Assembly (NCBI RefSeq): GCF_024172095.1
Contig: NZ_JAMZDX010000007.1
Coordinates: 434,001 to 498,000 of the forward strand
DNA from: Kitasatospora cinereorecta
GTDB lineage: Bacteria > Actinomycetota > Actinomycetes > Streptomycetales > Streptomycetaceae
Direction of reading: 5' to 3'
DNA length: 64,000 nt
In this document: one piece after another, positions 50,876 through 59,257 of the stretch
Layout: each line of letters starts with the position of its first letter
Position numbering within the stretch: position 1 is the first letter of the stretch
Notes under the pieces: generated by a model
Told to the model about the DNA's origin: nothing
Database searches by the model: none
The model's input: the letters and a program-made list of their open reading frames with translations, nothing else
Position numbers and translations under genes: made by a program

Positions 50876-51283
50876 GTGACCGACACCCTCGTCCTGCCCC
50901 CGCCCGCGCGGGTCCGCCTCGCCGCCCTGGCGGCCGCGGTCCTCACCGTGGCCGCCGGCCTGGCCGTCACCCGCGTCGGCGGGGGCGAGAGCGCCAAGGT
51001 GGCCGGCGACTGCCTGTACACCGTCCTGCTCCACACCCTGATCACTGCCGCCGCCCCGCGGCTGCGGCCGCGTACGGCCGGGGCCCTCGCGCTGGGCCTC
51101 AGCTGGTGCGTCGAGTTCGCCCAACTGACCGGCGTCCCGGCCGACCTGGCCCGCCACAGCCTCCTCGCCCGGCTGGTCCTCGGCACCACCTTCAACGCCC
51201 CCGACCTGCTCTGGTACGCCGTCGCGGCCGGCTGCACCACCCTGGTCCACACGGCGCTCGTCCGGCGGACGGCGCGCGGGTAG
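50876..51283 (+). CDS. DUF2809 membrane protein
   Basis: The protein has 135 residues with four membrane helices. The conserved features GDCLYTVLLHTLI, LSWCVEFAQLTGVPADL and LVLGTTFNAPDLLWYAVAAG match DUF2809/VanZ-like proteins. GTG 50876 begins 4 nt after the propeller gene stop, so the two are co-translated, a pairing that suggests a membrane-surface function. A role in teicoplanin-type resistance (VanZ) cannot be claimed from this family. Confidence 0.85.
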   Translation: MTDTLVLPPPARVRLAALAAAVLTVAAGLAVTRVGGGESAKVAGDCLYTVLLHTLITAAAPRLRPRTAGALALGLSWCVEFAQLTGVPADLARHSLLARLVLGTTFNAPDLLWYAVAAGCTTLVHTALVRRTARG

Positions 51284-51389
51284 TGGACGGCGGTGTGGAG
51301 TGTGGTGGTCACCTTCCGTTGTTACCCTGGCGCCCTGCCCGCCGGGGCCGCCCCGGCGGGCCGTTTGCGGACGACGTGAAGGAGACGTG

Positions 51390-53036
51390 ATGGTGCACGC
51401 GCGGGCCGGTCAGCCCACCGCCCCCGAGGACCTGATCGACGTGGCCAGGCTGGTCACCGCCTACTACACCCTGCACCCGGACCCGGAGGTGCCGGGCCAG
51501 CGGGTGGCGTTCGGCACCTCGGGGCACCGGGGCTCGGCGCTGGAGACGGCGTTCAACGAGGACCACATCGCGGCCACCACCCAGGCGATCTGCGAGTACC
51601 GGGCGGCGCAGGGCGTCACCGGTCCGCTCTTCCTCGGCGCGGACACCCACGCGCTCTCCGAGCCGGCCCGGGCGACCGCCCTGGAGGTGCTGGCCGCCAA
51701 CGGCGTCACCGTGCTGCTGGACGAGGCCGACGGCTACACCCCGACCCCGGCGGTCTCCCACGCGATCCTCGCCCACAACCGCACCGCCGCCCCGGCCGAG
51801 CGGGCCGACGGCATCGTGGTGACGCCCTCGCACAACCCGCCCGCCGACGGCGGGTTCAAGTACAACCCGCCGCACGGCGGCCCGGCCGGCTCGGACGCCA
51901 CCGGCTGGATCCAGGACCGCGCCAACGAGCTGATCGCCGCCGGGCTCACCGGCGTCCGGCGGATCCCGTACGCGCGGGCGCTCACCGCGCCGACCACGCA
52001 CCGCTACGACTTCCTCGGCCGGTACGTCGACGACCTGCCCTCGGTGCTGGACCTGGACGCCGTCCGCGCGGCCGGCCTGCGGATCGGCGCCGACCCGCTG
52101 GGCGGCGCCTCGGTGGCGTACTGGGGGCGGATCGCCGAGACCCACCGGCTCGACCTGACCGTGGTCAACCCGCTCACCGACCCGACCTGGCGGTTCATGA
52201 CCCTGGACTGGGACGGCAAGGTCCGGATGGACTGCTCCTCGCCGTACGCGATGGCCTCGCTGATCGGCCGCCGGAACGAGTACGCGATCTCCACCGGCAA
52301 CGACGCGGACGCCGACCGGCACGGCATCGTCACTCCCGACGGCGGGCTGATGAACCCCAACCACTACCTGGCCGTCGCCATCGACTACCTGTACCGGCAC
52401 CGCACCGACTGGCCCGCCGAGGCGGCGGTCGGCAAGACGCTGGTCTCCTCCTCGATGATCGACCGGGTGGCCGCCGACCTGAAGCGCGAGCTGGTCGAGG
52501 TGCCGGTCGGCTTCAAGTGGTTCGTGGACGGGCTGCTCTCCGGCGCGGTCGCGTTCGGCGGCGAGGAGTCGGCCGGCGCCTCGTTCCTGCGCCGGGACGG
52601 CTCGGTGTGGACCACCGACAAGGACGGCATCCTGCTGGCCCTGCTGGCGTCGGAGATCACCGCCGTCACCGGGCGGACCCCGTCCGCGTACTACACCGAG
52701 CTGACCGGCCGATTCGGCGCCCCCGCGTACGCCCGGGTCGACGCCCCCGCCGACCGGGCACAGAAGGCGCTGCTGGCGAAGCTGTCCGCGGACCGGGTCC
52801 GGGCCGACCGGCTGGCCGGCGAGCCGATCACCGCGATCCTCACCGAGGCGCCCGGCAACGGCGCCGCGATCGGCGGGCTGAAGGTGTGCACCGAGAACGC
52901 CTGGTTCGCGGCGCGCCCGTCCGGCACCGAGGACGTGTACAAGATCTACGCCGAGTCCTTCCAGGGCGCCGAGCACCTGGCCCAGGTCCAGGACGAGGCC
53001 CGCGAGCTGGTCGCCGGCGTGCTGAGGCCTGTCTGA
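51390..53036 (+). CDS. pgm: phosphoglucomutase (alpha-D-glucose phosphate-specific)
   Basis: The protein has 548 residues. It has the four domains of the alpha-D-phosphohexomutase family: FGTSGHRGSALE, active Ser in VVTPSHNPPADGGFKYNPP, the metal loop STGNDADADRHGIV, the sugar-binding GGEESAGASFLRRDG and the phosphate-binding RPSGTEDVYKIYAESF. It interconverts glucose 1- and 6-phosphate. AAGGAG precedes ATG 51390. The last three residues (Arg-Pro-Val) and the stop are encoded by a MITE copy inserted at 53025, so the natural C-terminus was probably slightly different; the fold should be unaffected. Confidence 0.97.
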   Translation: MVHARAGQPTAPEDLIDVARLVTAYYTLHPDPEVPGQRVAFGTSGHRGSALETAFNEDHIAATTQAICEYRAAQGVTGPLFLGADTHALSEPARATALEVLAANGVTVLLDEADGYTPTPAVSHAILAHNRTAAPAERADGIVVTPSHNPPADGGFKYNPPHGGPAGSDATGWIQDRANELIAAGLTGVRRIPYARALTAPTTHRYDFLGRYVDDLPSVLDLDAVRAAGLRIGADPLGGASVAYWGRIAETHRLDLTVVNPLTDPTWRFMTLDWDGKVRMDCSSPYAMASLIGRRNEYAISTGNDADADRHGIVTPDGGLMNPNHYLAVAIDYLYRHRTDWPAEAAVGKTLVSSSMIDRVAADLKRELVEVPVGFKWFVDGLLSGAVAFGGEESAGASFLRRDGSVWTTDKDGILLALLASEITAVTGRTPSAYYTELTGRFGAPAYARVDAPADRAQKALLAKLSADRVRADRLAGEPITAILTEAPGNGAAIGGLKVCTENAWFAARPSGTEDVYKIYAESFQGAEHLAQVQDEARELVAGVLRPV

Positions 53037-53078
53037 CAATTCGCGTCGGCCGCCCGGCGGGAATTGTCAGACAGGCCT
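53025..53078. mobile_element. 54-bp MITE-like element, copy 2, at the 3' end of pgm
   Basis: It has the same termini as copy 1 (AGGCCTGTCTGACAATTC ... AATTGTCAGACAGGCCT) with only about 14 nt between the arms, so it is a near-perfect palindrome. Its first 12 bases supply the last codons and TGA of pgm. It lies between the convergent pgm and EcsC-like genes and would form a very stable hairpin that could act as a terminator. Confidence 0.88.
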
Positions 53079-53082
53079 TGAG

Positions 53083-54018
53083 TCAGGACGGTGCGGCAGC
53101 GGCCCAGTAGCCGGGAGGGGCCGAGCGGGTCCGCAGATCCTTGCGGACCCGCAAGGCCAGCCGGGCGGTGTCGGCCCGGTTCGACATCGCGCCGATCCCG
53201 GCGCCGACCAGCAGCGGCGCGAGCGAGGGCAGCTTGCGCAGGGTGCTGCGGGTGACCCGGCGGCGGACCTTCTGCCGCACCTCGGAGCCGACCGCCAACC
53301 CGGCCACCGCGGCCAGCCCCGCCGGGTGCGCAAGCGCGCCCGCGTCGATCCCGCGCCGGTCGGCCCAGGCGGTCGTGTACGCCACCCCGCGCTGCGTCGC
53401 GGAGCCGGTGGCCGGGATCCCGTACACCTGGTGCAGCTCGGCGATCAGCTTGATCTCCACCGCCGCCACCACCAGGGTCTCCGCCGCGAGCTCCACCAGC
53501 ATCGCGGGCGGCACCGGCAGCATGGCGGTGGCGCCGATCCCGGCGCCGACCGCCGCCGAGGTCCGCACGGCGCCGGCGGTCAGCAGGTCCGCGAGCGCCT
53601 CCGGGTCGGTGGCGTGCGGATGCTGGGCGCGGAGCGTGGCGAGGTCGCGGACCGGGATGCGCGGCGCGGTCAGGAGCACCCGCTCGGTCAGCGCCCGGCC
53701 GCCGATCCCGGCGCCCCGGGCGGTGATCAGGCCGCCGCGGCGCAGCGTCCGCGCCACCGAGCGGACCAGTGCGGCGGCCCGGCGGGCGCCGCTGCGGCGG
53801 GCCGACTCGCCGGGCTGCTCCATCTCCTCGGTGAGGGCGGCGAGTTCCTCCGCCGCCCGGGCGGCGGGCAGCGCGTCGGTGGGCGGCAGCGCGTCGGTGG
53901 GCGGGCCGTCGGTGGGCGGGCCGTCGGTGGGCGGGCCGTCGGTGGGTGGGGGCTCGGCCGGTTGCGGTTCACGGTGGTCGTTCGGGTCGGGCTCGTTCGA
54001 CTTCCGGAAGACTCCCAT
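53083..54018 (-). CDS. EcsC-like conserved protein with PTDG repeats
   Basis: The protein has 311 residues. The N-terminal ~50 residues are disordered with five repeats of PPTDG/A (encoded by 15-bp tandem repeats at about 53866-53950). The C-terminal domain has alternating hydrophobic helices (TAGAVRTSAAVGAGIGATAMLPVPPAMLVELAAETLVVAAVEIKLIAEL and AGLAAVAGLAVGSEVR, SLAPLLVGAGIGAMSNR), like EcsC-family peripheral membrane proteins. It has no signal peptide. The function is unknown. Copy number of the repeat could vary between strains. Confidence 0.7.
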   Translation of the reverse strand: MGVFRKSNEPDPNDHREPQPAEPPPTDGPPTDGPPTDGPPTDALPPTDALPAARAAEELAALTEEMEQPGESARRSGARRAAALVRSVARTLRRGGLITARGAGIGGRALTERVLLTAPRIPVRDLATLRAQHPHATDPEALADLLTAGAVRTSAAVGAGIGATAMLPVPPAMLVELAAETLVVAAVEIKLIAELHQVYGIPATGSATQRGVAYTTAWADRRGIDAGALAHPAGLAAVAGLAVGSEVRQKVRRRVTRSTLRKLPSLAPLLVGAGIGAMSNRADTARLALRVRKDLRTRSAPPGYWAAAAPS

Positions 54019-54107
54019 GCCCCGAGTCTGGCAGGGATCCGGCCCGCGCGCCGGGGAGATCCGGCGGCGCGGCGCACGGGAGCGGGTGGCGCGGCGCAGG
54101 TGGCCCG

Positions 54108-55394
54108 GTGGCCATCCGGGTGCCGAAGGGCGGGGGCCGGGTGGAGCGGCGCGGGCCGGGGAAGAAGAGGTGGGTGCGCCTCCTCCCCGCAGCGGTGCGC
54201 GCGGTGGTCGGCCGCGCGCTCAAGGACCCCGTCGTCGTGCAGACCGTCCGGGCGACGGTGGCCGCCACGATCTCGTACGCGGTCGCCGTCCAGCTGAGCA
54301 GCGAGCCCGCCCCGCTGACGGCGCCGCTCACCGCCCTGCTGGTCGTCCAGGTCACCCTCTACTCGACGTTGACCACCGGCATCCGGCGGGTCAACTCGGT
54401 GGTGGTGGGCGTGCTGATCGCGATCGGGTTCAGCTCGGTGATGGGCCTGTCCTGGTGGAGCCTCGGGCTGATCATCCTGGCCTCGCTGACGGTCGGCCAG
54501 TTCGTCCGGGTCGGCGAGTTCGTCCAGGAGGTGGCGATCAGCGCGATGCTGATCCTCGGCGTCACCCAGGTCGCCTCGCAGGCCTGGGACCGGGTGCTGG
54601 AGACGCTGATCGGCGCGGTGGTCGGCCTGCTGTTCAATCTGGTGTTCGCCCCGCCGGTGTGGGTGGACACCGCCGGTGAGCACATCGAGGAACTCGCCCG
54701 GCGCGCCCGCCACCTGCTGCTGTCCATCGCCGAGGAGCTGCCCGGGCCCGTCCCGGTGGAACGCGCCGCCGCCCGCCTGCACGAGGCCCGGCGGCTCGAC
54801 CAGGCCATCGCCGAGGTGGACGCCGCCCTCCGGCAGGCCGAGGACAGTCTGCGGCTCAACCCGCGGATCTCCGAGGGGCTGCTCTCCAGACTGGTGCTGC
54901 GCACCGGCCTGGACACCCTGGAGATCTGCGTGGTCGTGGTCCGGGTGCTGGCCCGCTCGCTCACCGACCTGGCCAAGCGCCGCCGCCCCGGCGAACCGCT
55001 GTTCCCGCCGGAGGTGACGGTCGGGCTGGAGGACCTGCTCGAACACATCGGCAGCGCGCTGGTCAGCTTCGCCGTGCTGGTCACCACTCAGGTCAGCCGG
55101 AACGCCGAGGAGGCGGAGTCCCGGCTGACCTCCGAACTCGCCGCCGCCTGGCGCAGCCGGGAGAACGTCGCCCAGTTGCTGCTGCGGCGCGTCCAGGAAC
55201 ACCCCGAGGCCTGGCAGCTGCACGGCGCGCTGCTCGCCGAGATCGACCGGATCCTCGACGAGCTCGACCTCGACCACCGCTCCCGCCGCCTGATGGAGGA
55301 GCTGGACCGGGCGGCCGTCGCCGGCCACGAGCGCTTCAGCCGCTACGCCGGGCTGCGCCGCCTGGTCCGCGGCGAACGGCTGCGGAAAGCGTAG
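54108..55394 (+). CDS. FUSC/aromatic-acid exporter-like membrane protein
   Basis: The protein has 428 residues. The N-terminal block has about six membrane helices (TISYAVAVQLSSEPAPLTAPLTALLVVQ, VVVGVLIAIGFSSVMGLSWWSLGLIILASLTVGQFV, AISAMLILGVTQV, LIGAVVGLLFNLVFAPPV), the DUF939/FUSC_2 pattern. The remaining ~230 residues are cytosolic and strongly helical with coiled-coil content. It is distinct from the 646-residue FUSC protein at 36729. The start is uncertain; GTG 54108 has AGGTGG upstream. Confidence 0.83.
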   Translation: MAIRVPKGGGRVERRGPGKKRWVRLLPAAVRAVVGRALKDPVVVQTVRATVAATISYAVAVQLSSEPAPLTAPLTALLVVQVTLYSTLTTGIRRVNSVVVGVLIAIGFSSVMGLSWWSLGLIILASLTVGQFVRVGEFVQEVAISAMLILGVTQVASQAWDRVLETLIGAVVGLLFNLVFAPPVWVDTAGEHIEELARRARHLLLSIAEELPGPVPVERAAARLHEARRLDQAIAEVDAALRQAEDSLRLNPRISEGLLSRLVLRTGLDTLEICVVVVRVLARSLTDLAKRRRPGEPLFPPEVTVGLEDLLEHIGSALVSFAVLVTTQVSRNAEEAESRLTSELAAAWRSRENVAQLLLRRVQEHPEAWQLHGALLAEIDRILDELDLDHRSRRLMEELDRAAVAGHERFSRYAGLRRLVRGERLRKA

Positions 55395-55425
55395 GCCCGT
55401 AGGCGGCTCTCCGGGTCAGCCGCGG

Positions 55426-56343
55426 TCAGCCGCCGAAGTTCAGGGCGTACAGCATCCGGGCGGAGTCGGCGGTGACGAAGTCCATCGGCACCGTGCCCAG
55501 GACCGGGCGGGCGGAGTGGTCGAGCCCGCCGACGTACGAGCGGAGCCTGGGCGCCATCGCGTCCGCCGCCTGGCGTGGCCACAGGCCCCAGCCGGAGCTG
55601 GAGGTGAAGGAGAGGAACAGCCGCTGCGGGTCGCCGGAGGCGCGGGCCGCGTCCAGGTGCGAGGAGGTCTCCGGCCACTTGCGGGAGGAGATCTCGAAGA
55701 TGGTGCCGATGTCGTAGTCGTCCTCGATGTCGGTCATCGCCCCGCCCCAGCGCACGCCCGGCACCCCGCCGTTGTCGGCGATCACGACCACTCTGCCGCG
55801 CACCTCGCCGAGGTGCGGGATCCGGTTCTCGGTCCACATCAGGCCGGGCCAGTGGGACTGGTACTTGGTGGCGAAGATCGTGCCGAAGTCCGCGTCCGAG
55901 ACGGAGGAGTACTCCTGCTTGACCCGCATCAGTACCGTCTCGCCGGGGTGCGCGGCCAGGAACGCCTGGCACTGGTTCAGCACGTCGCCGAAGAAGATCT
56001 GCTGGAACACCGGGCCGTGGTGGATGGCGAACACGCCGTCGATCGCGCGGCAGCGGACGTCCAGGAAGCGCACCCCGGCGGCCAGCTGGTCGGCCACCGA
56101 GAGGGTCTGGGTCTCGGTGATCGGACCGCCGTGCAGGGCGCCGGTGTCGTGCGTGCCCGGGATGGTCAGGCGGGCCAGGGACGCCTGACCGTCCAGCGCC
56201 GCCATCCAGTCCGCCGCACCCGGGACGGTCGCCGCGGACGCGCGGGCGCCGCCTAGGCCCACCCCCGCCGCGGCCAGGCCCACCGCGAGCGCGGACCGCG
56301 CGAAGACACGCCTGCTGACGATCGGAGCATCGGTCAGGGACAC
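55426..56343 (-). CDS. Tat-secreted phosphatidylinositol-specific phospholipase C
   Basis: The protein has 305 residues. The Tat signal peptide reads SRRVFARSALAVGLAAAGVG, then cleavage after ASA. The PI-PLC X domain has LARLTIPGTHDTGALHG (first catalytic His), VRFLDVRCRAIDGVFAIHHGPV (second catalytic His), ETVLMRVKQEYSS and RVVVIADNGG. It cleaves phosphatidylinositol-type lipids outside the cell. GTG 56343 has GGAGGTG upstream. It is bounded by the FUSC gene on one side and the TA pair on the other. Confidence 0.93.
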   Translation of the reverse strand: MSLTDAPIVSRRVFARSALAVGLAAAGVGLGGARASAATVPGAADWMAALDGQASLARLTIPGTHDTGALHGGPITETQTLSVADQLAAGVRFLDVRCRAIDGVFAIHHGPVFQQIFFGDVLNQCQAFLAAHPGETVLMRVKQEYSSVSDADFGTIFATKYQSHWPGLMWTENRIPHLGEVRGRVVVIADNGGVPGVRWGGAMTDIEDDYDIGTIFEISSRKWPETSSHLDAARASGDPQRLFLSFTSSSGWGLWPRQAADAMAPRLRSYVGGLDHSARPVLGTVPMDFVTADSARMLYALNFGG

Positions 56344-56525
56344 GGGCCCACACCTCCGTTGACGCATCGGTAACTTCCGATATGGCATGCGCATTATCGA
56401 CACGCTCCGGTGCGCCCGTACAGACCTTCGACAGCCCGGGTTCCGGTACGACTTCCGGCCGACCCGGACACCGGCGGCGCGCCGCGCGCTACCGTGGAGA
56501 CGACGCCGCACCAGGGGAGAGTGAG

Positions 56526-56774
56526 ATGACCGAACGGCCCGCCGCCGGCGACCGCCGGATCCTCTCGGACGAGTCCGCCGCGGCGCTGCGCGCCTACGCC
56601 GCCGGACAGCGGGAACGGGCCGACCGGCTCGCCGCCGTCCTCGAGGACATCGCGCTCAACGGACTGCCGCGCCCCGAGGACTGCACCCCCTGGGAGGCCA
56701 TCCGCGACCGGCGGCTGGCCGAACTCGCCGCCGGGAGCGACCGGGCGGCCGCCGAGCGGCACCACGCCGCCTGA
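56526..56774 (+). CDS. putative antitoxin of a RelE/ParE-like module
   Basis: The protein has 82 residues and is charged and helical: SDESAAALRAYAAGQRERADRLAAVLEDIALNG then WEAIRDRRLAELAAGS. It has no recognisable DNA-binding motif, but its position directly before a small RelE-like protein, with a TGATG stop/start overlap, is the classical antitoxin-toxin order. GAGAGTGAG precedes the ATG. Alternatively both could be a small conserved pair of other function. Confidence 0.6.
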   Translation: MTERPAAGDRRILSDESAAALRAYAAGQRERADRLAAVLEDIALNGLPRPEDCTPWEAIRDRRLAELAAGSDRAAAERHHAA

Positions 56775-57037
56775 TGGCCCGGCAGCGCCGGCGGGCCCAG
56801 ATCACCTTCACCGCCGTCGCGGAACGCCAGATCGACGAGATCGCCGACCCGGACGCGATCCACGCCCTGGACCGTGCGCTCGCCGCCCTCTCGGTCGACC
56901 CGGCGATGGGCACCCCGATCCGCGGGACCGTGCCCGAACTGCGCGAATACTGCGACGACGTGGACGCCGTCCGGCTGATCTACTACGTCACGGCGCTGCG
57001 CACCGTGGTGGTGGTCGCCTACCTGGAGGCGGGCTGA
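56774..57037 (+). CDS. putative RelE/ParE-superfamily toxin
   Basis: The protein has 87 residues: QITFTAVAERQIDEIADPDAIHALDRALAAL, LSVDPAMGTPIRG, LREYCDDVDAVRLIYYVTALRTVVVVAYLEAG. The order helix-helix-strand-strand-strand and the R-L-I-Y-Y...V-V-V-V-A-Y core fit the RelE/ParE fold, which acts as an mRNase or gyrase inhibitor. It is 1-nt overlapped with the upstream gene. Residues for RNase activity cannot be confirmed by eye, so the call is tentative. Confidence 0.65.
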   Translation: MARQRRRAQITFTAVAERQIDEIADPDAIHALDRALAALSVDPAMGTPIRGTVPELREYCDDVDAVRLIYYVTALRTVVVVAYLEAG

Positions 57038-57129
57038 CCGGCCGGGGCGGGCGGGCGTCGCCCGCCACCGCGTCCGGCCGGCGGCACGTCAACAGCTCGG
57101 CGACACGTGGCTCGGCCGTGCGTACGGGC

Positions 57130-57213
57130 TCAGCCGCGCGCGCCGATGATGCACAGCGTCGTCAGTCCGGCCAGTGCCACCAGCCATGCCCACCAGGTCA
57201 CCCTCAGGTCCAC
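57130..57213 (-). CDS. 27-residue single-helix membrane protein
   Basis: The minus-strand frame is VDLRVTWWAWLVALAGLT then TLCIIGARG: a short polar start, one hydrophobic helix rich in Trp/Leu/Ala, and a positive tail. GGAGTGGGAGGG lies 5 nt before the GTG, one of the best ribosome binding sites in the window. A promoter lies 34-64 nt further upstream (next entry). It falls below usual gene-length cut-offs and occupies most of the otherwise empty stretch between 57038 and 57407; nothing else was recognised there. The function is unknown, but such microproteins often bind membrane complexes. Confidence 0.65.
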   Translation of the reverse strand: MDLRVTWWAWLVALAGLTTLCIIGARG

Positions 57214-57247
57214 GTCGACCCTCCCACTCCGAATTCGATTGCCCCTG

Positions 57248-57277
57248 ATCCGAGCACCGGCGGGCGTCCGGCGTCAA
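57248..57277 (-). promoter_or_regulatory. promoter of the 27-residue protein gene
   Basis: On the minus strand TTGACG (57277-57272) and TCGGAT (57253-57248) are 18 nt apart. Transcription would start near 57241, giving a leader of about 28 nt that carries the strong ribosome binding site. Confidence 0.55.
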
Positions 57278-57407
57278 GACCTCCGAGCCCATCGACCCGA
57301 TCTTGTCCCCCCGACGGGTGAGGCGGACCGACCTGCGACGGGACCCGTTCCGGGACTCCGTGACGGGTCGGCGGATTGTGTCAGTGGTGACCGTTAGCGT
57401 GCCGAGC

Positions 57408-57812
57408 ATGACTGTCGATCTCACCGCCGTCTGGGCCGGCCCCGCGCGGGTGCTTCCCGAGCGCCTGGTCGCCGCCGGTCTCTGGTTGCCGTACCCCGAC
57501 TCCGGCCCGCACCCCGCGCTCGGCGGGGTGCCGGTCTGCTACGTGTCCGCACCGCTGTGGCAGGCGCTCCAGCCGATGGCGGCCGGGCTGGACCCGCGGG
57601 CGGCGCGGAGCGATCCGACGGCCGCGGCGTGCGACGTGCTGCGGCTGCTGGCGGCGTCGGCGGCGGCCGCCGACGGCGCGTTCCACCGGACCCCGCGGGT
57701 GGCGGAACTCGGGCGGCGCCCGGTGCACTTCCGCCGGGTACCCGGTCCGGACGGGCCGGTGGTGGCGCTGTTCCCGAACGATCCGGCGCTCCGGCCGGCC
57801 ACCGGGGGCTGA
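57408..57812 (+). CDS. conserved hypothetical protein, 134 residues
   Basis: The protein begins MTVDLTAVWAGPARVLPERLVAAGLWLPYP, then LGGVPVCYVSAPLWQALQPM and HRTPRVAELGRRPVHFRRVPGPDGPVVALFP. It resembles the streptomycete SAV_915-like proteins of unknown function; I cannot assign a role. It is cytosolic by composition. TAGCGT ends 7 nt before ATG 57408, so the transcript is probably leaderless. It is convergent with the membrane protein gene that follows. Confidence 0.75.
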   Translation: MTVDLTAVWAGPARVLPERLVAAGLWLPYPDSGPHPALGGVPVCYVSAPLWQALQPMAAGLDPRAARSDPTAAACDVLRLLAASAAAADGAFHRTPRVAELGRRPVHFRRVPGPDGPVVALFPNDPALRPATGG

Positions 57813-57832
57813 GCTCCCCCCGGAGGGCAGGG

Positions 57833-58894
57833 TCACCCCTGGGCCGCGACGGCGCAGACCGGGCGGGTGCGGGCGGCGTAGGAGCGCGCGGCCACCAGCA
57901 GGGCGAGGCCGAGTCCGGTGAAGGCCAGGCCGCCGAAGGCAACCATCCAGGTGACCCCCGAGGCGGTGGTGAAGGGCGGGGTGGGGGTGATCCCCGGCAG
58001 CACGCCGACGGCGATCAGCGGGGCGATGGCGGTCAGCGCGGCGCCGTACACGGTCAGCGGTACGCCGGTCAGCAGGGCCGGCGCCAGGGGCAGCAGGCGC
58101 GGGACGCGCCGTCCGGCGAGGAGGGGCGTCCAGCACGGGAAGACCTGCCCCCAGGTGTGCAGCAGGCCGGCCAGCAGCGCCGCGCCGAGCAGTGCGGCGA
58201 GCACGCTCACGTCGATCCCCGCCGCCGCAGCCGTCCGCGCGAGTCCGGTGGCGCCCGCGCTCGCGCTGCGCCGCCAGTCGGCGGCCGAGACGCCGAGGGC
58301 GTCGCCGCCCAGCGTCCACACGGTCTTGACGCCGGCCCAGGGCAGGAGCCCGCCCAGCAGCAGGTACGCCAGGCGCCGGGTGGGCCGTGCGGCCGGGACG
58401 GCGGCCGGGTGGTTGAGCGGTCCGTCGCTGCCGCCGGTGTGCCGCCGTCCGCAGCGCGGGCAGTCACCGCGCAGCCGCCGCCGGTACACCACCGCGACCA
58501 GGAGCAGCAGGACGGCGCCGGCCGTGTCGAGCAGGACCTGGATCAGGCCGGTGGCGCTCTCCGGCCCCGCGAGGGCGAGCAGGGTCACCAGATGGATCGG
58601 CAGGCCCGTGGCGCCGATCGCCAACACCGGTACGGCCACGGCCAGGACCGCCCCCACCGCGTACCGCGCCGTCCGGGACAGGGCCCGGGTGGTCGCCGGG
58701 GCCGCGCCGCCGGCCAGGAGGGCGAGGGCCGCCAGCAGGAGCTGCAGCGGCGCCGGGTACGCCGAGTGCTCGGTCCACGGCACGCGCGTGCCCGTCGCCG
58801 CCCAGCCGACCTGGACCGCCGCGTACAGCCCGCCCCAGCCCGCCGCCGCCGCGGGCATCCACGCGGGCCACCTCCGATGCCATGTCACGTCCAC
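57833..58894 (-). CDS. polytopic membrane protein, unknown function
   Basis: The protein has 353 residues with about eight to nine predicted membrane helices (PAPLQLLLAALALLAGG, YAVGAVLAVAVPVLAIGATGLPIHLVTLLALAG, TAGAVLLLLVAVVY, LAYLLLGGLLPWAGVKTVW, VSVLAALLGAALLAGLLH, PLAPALLTGVPLTVYGAAL, MVAFGGLAFTGLGLALLVAA). A cytosolic CPRCGRR motif near residue 190 could bind zinc. GGAGG lies 6 nt before GTG 58894. No family was recognised with certainty. Confidence 0.75.
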   Translation of the reverse strand: MDVTWHRRWPAWMPAAAAGWGGLYAAVQVGWAATGTRVPWTEHSAYPAPLQLLLAALALLAGGAAPATTRALSRTARYAVGAVLAVAVPVLAIGATGLPIHLVTLLALAGPESATGLIQVLLDTAGAVLLLLVAVVYRRRLRGDCPRCGRRHTGGSDGPLNHPAAVPAARPTRRLAYLLLGGLLPWAGVKTVWTLGGDALGVSAADWRRSASAGATGLARTAAAAGIDVSVLAALLGAALLAGLLHTWGQVFPCWTPLLAGRRVPRLLPLAPALLTGVPLTVYGAALTAIAPLIAVGVLPGITPTPPFTTASGVTWMVAFGGLAFTGLGLALLVAARSYAARTRPVCAVAAQG

Positions 58895-59257
58895 CGCGAC
58901 CTCCGTTCGTTCCGGTTCGGGACGGCTCCAAGCCTCGCCACCGCGGGCGCCGTTCACATCGGCCCCGGGGCTCGCCCCGACCTCCCCCGGGCAGGGGAGG
59001 GCCGTCCCGGGGGAGGAGGCCGGGGAGGGGCGCCGGGGGATGTCGATCAATGGCATGCCCTTTTCAAGGAGCGGTGGTTGGTGTCACGCTTCCCTGTGGC
59101 CCCGGAGCGGGGAGCTCTCCGGCGCGGCCACCCTCGCGGCGGGAGTCCACCGCTCGTCAACTCGCCCGTACGACCCCACCGGTGGCGAGTCGGCTGTCCC
59201 CCTCTGTGCCGGGGGCCGGAAACGATCGGGTACCCCCATCCCTCCTGAGAGGATCCG
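58895..59257. other. divergent intergenic region before the second M1 peptidase
   Basis: This 363-nt region has no credible gene. It contains a perfect 11-bp inverted repeat CCTCCCCCGGG (58981-58991) / CCCGGGGGAGG (59006-59016) with a 14-nt loop, and a purine-rich CTGAGAGGATCCG ribosome binding region before ATG 59258. Promoter elements for both directions must be here but none stands out. Confidence 0.5.

Noticed and set aside
53025..53078. Phage or plasmid attachment site
   Set aside because: The 54-bp palindrome has the same ends as the 252-bp element at 17782, lacks a neighbouring integrase or tRNA gene, and is better explained as a MITE.
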